The notes beneath the pieces are model-generated. The model was not told the origin of the DNA. It was given only the letters and a program-made list of their open reading frames with translations, and searched no databases. Positions 58,902 to 64,000 of a stretch of DNA of 64,000 nt are shown piece after piece. The stretch's first letter is position 1, and the number at the start of each line of letters is the position of its first letter. A program made the translations under genes and the position numbers. Source of the DNA: Bordetella sp. 02P26C-1. Its GTDB lineage: Bacteria > Pseudomonadota > Gammaproteobacteria > Burkholderiales > Burkholderiaceae_B. The stretch is from positions 1-64,000 of the forward strand of contig NZ_WSJB01000018.1 in assembly GCF_009763255.1 (NCBI RefSeq), read 5' to 3'.

Positions 58902-59536
58902 CCGCCCCGTTGACCGTCGAGTCGCGCCAGGCGCGCTTCCAAGGCAGCCGCCTGCCGGGCGACCTGCTCGCGTTGCTGGTCAAGCTCGGCCAAATCCAGC
59001 CGCCACTGTGCCAGTAACGGCGCGCCAGCCAGGGCGCCGCTTTCTTCGGCCAGGTATTCGGATACGTTGCGCCCCAGGCTCGTCACCGCCGCGCGTGCGC
59101 TCTCGCTCAAGACGCGCGCACCCGCCATCATCCGTGTCGCGGGGATATCCCCCACCAGACGCGATAACTCGTCCTCCGGATCCCAGCGCAGCTTTTCAGC
59201 CAGCTCGGCCACCACGCGGGCCAAGCCAGCATCGCCCTCGATGTGCGTGGCCTCGACCACATCGGGCTTTTTTTGCCCGGGTAACAGGCCCAGCGGATTG
59301 AACTTCGCCGGGTCCACGGTCAGGGTGACATCCGGCACCACTGCCGCATCCGCCTGATCCGCATACCCTTCGCTATTGATGGCCAGTCCGGTGACAAAGC
59401 CGCCCAATGCAAAGCGTACCGTCTTGCCCGCGTGGCGTGCCAGACGTTCACGCGCCCAGTCTTCGCGCGACAGCAAACGGTTCAGCGTACGGACGGCGAC
59501 CTGCGACGGAGTAGGCAGTAGAGAAAAAGGCAGCAT
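58898..59536 (-). CDS. ubiJ: Ubiquinone biosynthesis accessory factor UbiJ (SCP2 domain)
   Basis: 212 residues from the ATG at 59536 ([19 protein letters not shown]); a GTG six codons earlier is also open. UbiJ carries lipid ubiquinone intermediates in the cytosolic Ubi complex. The SCP2-type lipid-binding domain covers about residues 10-120 ([76 protein letters not shown]). The C-terminal coiled coil (about 165-212) is rich in Arg, Gln and Ala and ends in a Gly-Gly. The end overlaps ubiB (GTGA), so the two are translated together. Confidence 0.9.
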   Translation of the reverse strand: MLPFSLLPTPSQVAVRTLNRLLSREDWARERLARHAGKTVRFALGGFVTGLAINSEGYADQADAAVVPDVTLTVDPAKFNPLGLLPGQKKPDVVEATHIEGDAGLARVVAELAEKLRWDPEDELSRLVGDIPATRMMAGARVLSESARAAVTSLGRNVSEYLAEESGALAGAPLLAQWRLDLAELDQQREQVARQAAALEARLARLDGQRGG

Positions 59537-59636
59537 TGTCTGAAGCGGGCTCACGAAGGTGCAACGCCTGAAAAACAGAGATACCCGCAGTTTACCGGGT
59601 CGGCGACTTCATGCCTCGAATCGGACGGATCGCCGC

Positions 59637-59670
59637 AAAAAATAAGGAGGGCGCCGCCATGGCGGCGCCC
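59637..59670 (-). terminator. Rho-independent terminator after the Tim44-like gene
   Basis: A perfect 22-base palindrome (59649-59670, stem GGGCGCCGC with loop about CATG) is followed on the minus strand by CTCCTTATTTTTT (59648-59637). The T-run is clear. It separates the Tim44-like gene from ubiJ, so ubiJ-ubiB probably have their own promoter. Confidence 0.75.
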
Positions 59671-59776
59671 CCCGTGGAAGGCTAGAGAATATTCGGGCAG
59701 CAGCATGGCCATGCCCTAGCAATTGCCATTCCCAGCGTGGGCCGTGCATCGCGCATCGACCCACTCGCGCAACCGA

Positions 59777-60769
59777 TCAGCTCGCGTATTCCACCGGAAT
59801 CTGCTGAATGCCAGCCAGCAGCCAGCCGCCTTGTTGGGGCTTGAACAGGTTCCAGACCTCTTCGAAGCGGAACGCCTCGGTGCCCGGCGCCTCGCGCAGC
59901 ATGCCAGAGAAGCGCACGCTCGCCAGATGGCCGTCGGACACGGTCTCGATACCGAGCAATTCGGCATTGAGCAGCACAACCTCGGTTTTGTTGGGCGTCG
60001 CGCCACGTTCGGCCAGCTGCTGCTTGAGCTCGGAGATCAGATCGTCGGTGAGGTACTCCTGCAGACGGTCGGTGTCGCCGCTATCCCAGATCGCCTGGAT
60101 TTGCACGAACTGCGCCTTGGCGTTTTTCAGGAACGTCGTCTGATCGAAGTCGCCTGGGATGAACCAGTTGTCGCTATCGCCAGCCGCCGGCACGGAGCTG
60201 GGCGCGGCGGCCGAAGGAGCCGCTGCGGGGGCAGCCGGAGCCGCCGCCGAGGGCGACAGCGATTCACGCCACATGGGCTGTTGCGATTGGCCTTGACGGG
60301 CGTTGTTCGCGCCATACGCACCCTGCATGGCCGGGCGCGCGCCACCACCACGCAGACGGCGCACAATGAAGATCACGGCAAAGATCACCAACGCGATCAG
60401 CAGCATGCTGGAGAGCGCCTCGGCAAACGCGCCCGACAGGCCCATATGCGACAGGAGCGCGGCAATCCCCAGACCGGCGGCGATACCGGCGATGGGGCCT
60501 AACCAACGGGACATGCCGCTTTTAGCAGCCGTGCCAGCCGCAGCGGTGCCTGCAGCGGCAGCCGGTGCGGCGGCGCGATTGGTCGTGGTCGATGCGGCCG
60601 GCGGCGTGGTCGCCTGACGCTGCTGCATCACATTGGTGGACTGGCGACCTACGCTGGCGCCCCCGCCCGCGCGGCGGGCTTCGGCGTCAAAGGATACGAC
60701 CAGCATGGACGTGCTCGCTACCGCGATCAGCGCGGCGGCGATAAACCGGGAGAATCCGGATCGAGACAT
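59777..60769 (-). CDS. Tim44-like domain membrane protein
   Basis: 330 residues. The N-terminus has a membrane anchor or signal-like stretch (FIAAALIAVASTSMLVVSF, about 9-27) followed by EARRAGGGASVGRQSTN. An Ala/Thr-rich linker (about 50-85) leads to two membrane helices (LGPIAGIAAGLGIAALLSHM and FAEALSSMLLIALVIFAVIFIV, about 90-135). A Pro/Ala/Ser-rich spacer (about 155-200) precedes the Tim44-like domain (about 205-330): FLKNAKAQFVQIQAIWDSGDTDRLQEYLTDDLISEL, then the TEVVLLNAELLGIETVSDGHLASVRFSGML core and EEVWNLFKPQQGGWLLAGIQQIP. In mitochondria Tim44 tethers Hsp70 to the import pore; the bacterial role is unknown. GGAG lies 9 bases before the ATG. Its place between ubiE and ubiJ is conserved in this order. 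Confidence 0.88.
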   Translation of the reverse strand: MSRSGFSRFIAAALIAVASTSMLVVSFDAEARRAGGGASVGRQSTNVMQQRQATTPPAASTTTNRAAAPAAAAGTAAAGTAAKSGMSRWLGPIAGIAAGLGIAALLSHMGLSGAFAEALSSMLLIALVIFAVIFIVRRLRGGGARPAMQGAYGANNARQGQSQQPMWRESLSPSAAAPAAPAAAPSAAAPSSVPAAGDSDNWFIPGDFDQTTFLKNAKAQFVQIQAIWDSGDTDRLQEYLTDDLISELKQQLAERGATPNKTEVVLLNAELLGIETVSDGHLASVRFSGMLREAPGTEAFRFEEVWNLFKPQQGGWLLAGIQQIPVEYAS

Positions 60770-61116
60770 ATATGGTGACTCCTGACAAATTCAGGGCCCG
60801 ATTAGAACCCTGTCCGCCGGCTCCCCGCGAGGCAGCCGGCTTTTCTGAACGCTTCCTGACAGAAAGCTGAATGTACACAGAATAACGGACTCGCCGGCGA
60901 TCGACAAGTACGAATTTTTGGTCGGTTTACGAGGTATTTGAGGAGTGACGTTAAGGCTCGGGCTCGGGCACTCGTCATCGACCTGGCTTTCGCGTCCCGC
61001 CTGGCCATGCAGGCAAGGCCGCGTCGGGTGCATGCGTCACGGCTTGACGCGGATGAGGGGGACACAATCCGGCAGGCCCCTCGCCAAGTCGCCTCAGCCG
61101 TACGCCCTTGACCAGA
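60770..61116. other. Gap of 347 bases between ubiE and the Tim44-like gene
   Basis: I see no convincing gene here. Landmarks are a small dyad (CCTGA...TCAGG, 60781-60795) that partly covers the ribosome site of the Tim44-like gene, and a 7-base-pair stem (GCCGGCT 60816-60822 with AGCCGGC 60834-60840) followed by TTTTCT on the plus strand. There is also a locally AT-rich stretch (about 60900-60945) that may hold the promoter for the Tim44-like gene. The hairpin points opposite to both flanking genes. Confidence 0.5.
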
Positions 61117-61887
61117 TCACTCCAGCCGCACGCCCTCGTGCAAGGCGACCACGCCCGCCGTCAAATTGAAATACTGCACGCGATCCAGACCCGCCGTGCG
61201 CATCATGTCGGCCAGCGTATCCTGATCGGGGTGCATACGGATCGATTCCGCCAGATAACGATAGCTGGCTTCGTCGCCCGCTACTTTTTTGCCCAGCCAC
61301 GGCAGGATATTGAACGAATACCAGTCGTACGCCGGCGCCAAGGGCTTGGCCACGCGCGAGAACTCCAGCACCAGCAATTTGCCGCCCGGTTTCAGCACGC
61401 GGCGCATTTCCGCCAATGCTTGGTCCTTATGCGTCATGTTGCGCAGGCCGAACGCCACGCTCACGCGGTCAAAATAGCCCGACGGGAAAGGCAGCTTTTC
61501 TGCGTCACAGACCGCCGTGGGCAGCAGCAAGCCGGCATCGGTCAGCCGATCGCGCCCGACTCTCAGCATGGAATCGTTGATATCCGTCAGCCAGACTTCG
61601 CCCGTCGGCCCCGCGCGGCGCGCGAATGCCTTGGCCAGGTCGCCCGTGCCGCCCGCGATATCGAGCACCTTCATGCCGGGGCGCACCGCGGCGCGGCCGA
61701 TGGTAAACGCCTTCCACACACGATGCAGACCGCCCGACATCAGGTCGTTCATGACGTCGTAGCGCGAGGCCACCGAATGGAAGACCTCGGCGACCTTGCG
61801 TGCCTTTTCGCTTTCGGGAACCGATTGAAAGCCAAAATGGGTGCTGGTCGAATCGGAAGAAGAATCAGGTTGTTGTTGCATAGTCAT
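61117..61887 (-). CDS. ubiE: Ubiquinone/menaquinone C-methyltransferase UbiE
   Basis: 256 residues; ATGs at 61887 and 61881 are both possible. UbiE makes the C-methylation step of ubiquinone (and menaquinone) synthesis using S-adenosylmethionine. [44 protein letters not shown] (about 16-59) is the signature opening. Motif I is [20 protein letters not shown] (about 74-93), motif [39 protein letters not shown] (about 149-182), and the C-terminus has [19 protein letters not shown]. All expected residues are present. It is divergent from phoB. Confidence 0.97.
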   Translation of the reverse strand: MTMQQQPDSSSDSTSTHFGFQSVPESEKARKVAEVFHSVASRYDVMNDLMSGGLHRVWKAFTIGRAAVRPGMKVLDIAGGTGDLAKAFARRAGPTGEVWLTDINDSMLRVGRDRLTDAGLLLPTAVCDAEKLPFPSGYFDRVSVAFGLRNMTHKDQALAEMRRVLKPGGKLLVLEFSRVAKPLAPAYDWYSFNILPWLGKKVAGDEASYRYLAESIRMHPDQDTLADMMRTAGLDRVQYFNLTAGVVALHEGVRLE

Positions 61888-61957
61888 AGCCCGGTATATG
61901 CCGCAATGGTAGCCGATCGAGGCCCGTCACAACAGAAATGGCCGCCCGCGACGCGAT

Positions 61958-61975
61958 TCGTCACATACCTGAAAT
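61958..61975 (+). promoter_or_regulatory. Possible Pho box upstream of phoB
   Basis: In the 145-base gap before phoB, the 18-base segment starting at 61958 (TCGTCACATACCTGAAAT) matches the enterobacterial Pho-box consensus (two CTGTCAT half-sites with an A/T spacer) at about 11 of 18 positions by eye. It is about 58 bases before the phoB start. Autoregulation of phoB by PhoB is well known in other bacteria. This match is weak. Confidence 0.3.
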
Positions 61976-62032
61976 ATTACGGCCATACTATCGTCACGTT
62001 CGCGCTCACGCGCTCCCTGTGCCCTACTGCTT

Positions 62033-62731
62033 ATGTCGAGTACCATTCTCGTCGTCGAAGACGAACCCGCCATTCAGGAATTGATCGCCGTTAATCTGTC
62101 GTTTGCCGGCCATAAAGTCCTGCGCGCCTTCGACGCCGAGCAAGCTCAAACGCTCATCAGCGCCGAGCTCCCTGACCTGATTCTGCTGGACTGGATGCTA
62201 CCCGGGACCTCCGGGCTGGCGTTGGCGCGCAAGCTGCGCGCCAACGAACGCACGCGCGGCGTGCCCGTCATCATGCTGACGGCCAAAGGCGCAGAACAGG
62301 ACAAAGTCGACGGCCTGGAGGCCGGCGCCGACGACTACATCACCAAGCCGTTTTCCCCGAAAGAGCTGGTCGCCCGGATCAAGGCGGTGCTGCGCCGCCG
62401 TGCGCCACAGCTGACCGATGACATCATCGAGGTGGGCGCGCTCAAGCTCGATCCGACGACGCATCGCCTGCTGGGCAACGATGCGCCGCTGGCCATCGGG
62501 CCGACGGAATTCCGGCTGCTGCACTTTTTCATGACACATCCCGAACGGGTCTTCTCACGCTCGCAACTGCTGGATCAGGTGTGGGGGGATCATGTCTTTG
62601 TGGAAGAGCGTACAGTGGACGTACATATCCGGCGGCTGCGCCGCGCGCTGGAACCCTCGGGGCATGACGCCCACATCGAAACCGTGCGCGGCAGCGGGTA
62701 CCGATTCACCGCCAGGCCGCCCGCGCGATAA
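62033..62731 (+). CDS. phoB: Phosphate regulon response regulator PhoB
   Basis: 232 residues, OmpR/PhoB type. The receiver domain has the acidic pair D10/E11, phospho-acceptor Asp53 (ILLDWMLPG), and Lys105 (YITKPFSP). The winged-helix DNA-binding domain (about 135-230) contains HPERVFSRSQLLDQVWGDHVFVEERTVDVHIRRLRRAL and ends VRGSGYRFTARP. Under low phosphate, phosphorylated PhoB turns on Pho genes by binding Pho boxes. phoR follows 9 bases later. The pst transport genes and phoU that often adjoin are not in this window. Confidence 0.95.
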   Translation: MSSTILVVEDEPAIQELIAVNLSFAGHKVLRAFDAEQAQTLISAELPDLILLDWMLPGTSGLALARKLRANERTRGVPVIMLTAKGAEQDKVDGLEAGADDYITKPFSPKELVARIKAVLRRRAPQLTDDIIEVGALKLDPTTHRLLGNDAPLAIGPTEFRLLHFFMTHPERVFSRSQLLDQVWGDHVFVEERTVDVHIRRLRRALEPSGHDAHIETVRGSGYRFTARPPAR

Positions 62732-62740
62732 GCCGCCGCG

Positions 62741-64000
62741 ATGATCTGGCTGCGCACCCTCATCCTGCTTGTCCTGTGGGCCCTGCTCGCCTGGGGCTTG
62801 CAACGGCTCATCGGCGATCCGGCCGGTTGGATAACGTTCTCGGGCGGGCTGGTGTTTTTGCTGCTGTGGCGCGCCTGGCGTATGCGCGCGGTGTCGCACT
62901 GGGCCCATCACCCGGAAACCGCGCCGCCACCCTCTGTCGGCCCCTGGGACGACATTCTCGCTCCGCTTTATCGCTATACGCGCGCCCGCGCCCGCGAACT
63001 GACCGAGGCGCGCGCCACCATGCAAAGCATGCTGTCTGCCGCCCAGGCCCTGCCGGACGGCATCGTGACCCTGAGCCGGGACTTTCACCTCGAATGGTGT
63101 AATCGCGTGGCGCGGCATCACTTGTCCCTCAGCCTGCCAGACGATCGCGGCCAGAATCTGTTGAATCTGCTGCGCGCGCCCGAGTTTGTCGCGTACGCGC
63201 AGCGCGAGGAATGGTCCGAGCCCATCATCGTGCGCCTTACCCACGGGGATCAGGAGCGCGCCATGATGATGCATCTGGCGGCCTATGCGAGCGACCGGCG
63301 TCTGTTGATCACGCGCGATGTCTCGCAGATCGAGAAGCTGGAAACGACGCGCCGCGACTTCGTCGCCAATGTGTCGCACGAGCTGCGCACGCCGTTGACC
63401 GTGCTGGCGGGCTTTGTGGAAACCTTGCGCGACATGCCCTCTGATGCACTGACCGATGAACAGCGCAGTCAGTATCTGGGCCTGATGCACGAGCAGGCCG
63501 CGCGCATGCAGGCGATCGTCGAGGACCTGCTCACGCTGTCCACGCTGGAATCGTCGCCTGTTTCGGATCTGCGCCCCGTGCAGGCGCCCACGGTACTGCT
63601 GACGCTACGCCAGCAAATCGAGGCGCTTTCGGCAGGACGACACAATTTTCAGTGGGACATCAATGAATCCGTCGATGTCCTCGGGGCGCAATCCGAGATG
63701 TCCTCGGCCATGTCAAATCTCCTCACCAATGCCGTGCGCTACACCCCGGAAGGCGGAACCATCACGGTAAATTGGCAAAGCACACCCGATGGCGGCGCGC
63801 GCTACAGCGTGCAGGATACGGGCATCGGCATCGCCGCCCAGCATATTCCCCGGCTGACCGAACGCTTCTATCGCGTGGATCGCGGGCGCTCGCGCGCTGT
63901 GGGCGGCACGGGGCTGGGACTGGCGATTACCAAGCACATCGCGATTCGCCATGATGCGGAATTGGTGATCACGAGCGAGGTCGGTCGCGGCAGTACGTTT
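62741..64000 (+). CDS. phoR: Phosphate regulon sensor histidine kinase PhoR (3' end cut by window edge)
   Basis: 420 codons are present and the frame is still open at the last base. Two N-terminal membrane helices (LRTLILLVLWALLAWGL and WITFSGGLVFLLLWRAW, about 4-44) are followed by a PAS-like domain (about 95-190; LPDGIVTLSRDFHLEWCNRVARHH). The phospho-accepting His213 is in DFVANVSHELRTPLTVLAGFVETL. The ATPase domain has the N box (SNLLTNAVRYTPEGGTI), the G1 box (VQDTGIGIAAQHIPRLTERFYRVD) and the G2 box (GGTGLGLAITKHIA). The layout matches PhoR, which acts with PhoB upstream. Only the last 10-20 residues should be missing. Confidence 0.94.
   Translation, partial: MIWLRTLILLVLWALLAWGLQRLIGDPAGWITFSGGLVFLLLWRAWRMRAVSHWAHHPETAPPPSVGPWDDILAPLYRYTRARARELTEARATMQSMLSAAQALPDGIVTLSRDFHLEWCNRVARHHLSLSLPDDRGQNLLNLLRAPEFVAYAQREEWSEPIIVRLTHGDQERAMMMHLAAYASDRRLLITRDVSQIEKLETTRRDFVANVSHELRTPLTVLAGFVETLRDMPSDALTDEQRSQYLGLMHEQAARMQAIVEDLLTLSTLESSPVSDLRPVQAPTVLLTLRQQIEALSAGRHNFQWDINESVDVLGAQSEMSSAMSNLLTNAVRYTPEGGTITVNWQSTPDGGARYSVQDTGIGIAAQHIPRLTERFYRVDRGRSRAVGGTGLGLAITKHIAIRHDAELVITSEVGRGSTF

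Overview
The window is 64 kb of GC-rich, densely packed bacterial chromosome. Gene order and gene types point to a betaproteobacterium of the order Burkholderiales, most likely family Alcaligenaceae (Bordetella/Achromobacter/Castellaniella/Pusillimonas relatives). The indicators are argJ followed by a DUF815 ATPase and a Nudix/ThiE fusion, the run pilD-coaE-zapD, the run DUF3460-scpA-panC, a Bug-type tripartite tricarboxylate receptor, aapJQMP, and the ubiE-Tim44-ubiJ-ubiB cluster. The genus cannot be fixed from the sequence alone. I see no rRNA, tRNA, CRISPR array, insertion sequence or prophage, so this is core chromosome with a few accessory inserts.

Layout. 1-4.6 kb (minus): a branched-chain amino-acid-type ABC importer (livK-livH-livM-livG-livF, livF cut by the window edge), divergent from a MarR regulator. 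5.3-8.4 kb (plus): argJ, a DUF815 AAA ATPase and a Nudix/ThiE-like fusion. 8.5-17.5 kb (minus): a four-gene RND efflux operon with two different RND pumps (MdtABC/MuxABC type) and its own outer-membrane channel. 17.6-20.1 kb (minus): zapD, coaE and a prepilin peptidase. 20.2-23.3 kb (plus): a lipoprotein with an NlpE-like domain and a secreted PIG-L deacetylase with a C-terminal propeller-like half, followed by a very small LuxR/NarL-type regulator on the minus strand. 23.7-25.7 kb (minus): panC, scpA, DUF3460. 25.8-28.9 kb (plus): a DHA2 exporter and glycerol kinase. 28.9-32.3 kb: a Bug receptor (minus) and an OprC/NosA-type copper TonB receptor (plus). 32.3-36.6 kb (minus): the aapJQMP amino-acid importer. 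36.8-40.5 kb (plus): ftsE-ftsX, mutY and an HpcH/HpaI aldolase. 40.6-41.4 kb (minus): an MmyB-type XRE regulator. 41.6-44.5 kb (plus): a gtrA-gtrB-gtrC-like lipopolysaccharide glucosylation module. 44.7-48.5 kb (minus): metH, divergent from a cobalamin riboswitch that leads btuB-btuF (plus), followed by thiG-thiD, a Pcm-like methyltransferase and a TolC-family channel to 55.6 kb. 55.6-61.9 kb (minus): rfaE2, a ferritin-like diiron protein, ubiB, ubiJ, a Tim44-like protein and ubiE. 61.9-64 kb (plus): phoB and the start of phoR, which runs off the end.

Connections. B12 uptake (riboswitch, btuB, btuF) sits back to back with B12 use (metH). Thiazole/pyrimidine steps of thiamine synthesis follow at once (thiG, thiD). 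UbiE, UbiJ and UbiB all serve ubiquinone synthesis. FtsE/FtsX and ZapD belong to the divisome. Both ABC import operons share one design: the binding-protein gene comes first and a GC-rich hairpin lies between it and the first permease gene.

I did not find a clearly new multi-gene system. The items most worth a second look are the gtr module with its divergent third gene, the PIG-L deacetylase/propeller protein beside an 80-residue HTH regulator with two perfect inverted repeats in its leader, the hairpin that encloses the 5' edge of the cobalamin riboswitch, the roughly 40-residue Ala-rich insertion in glycerol kinase, and thiG without thiS. All assignments rest on reading motifs and gene order; no database search was run.
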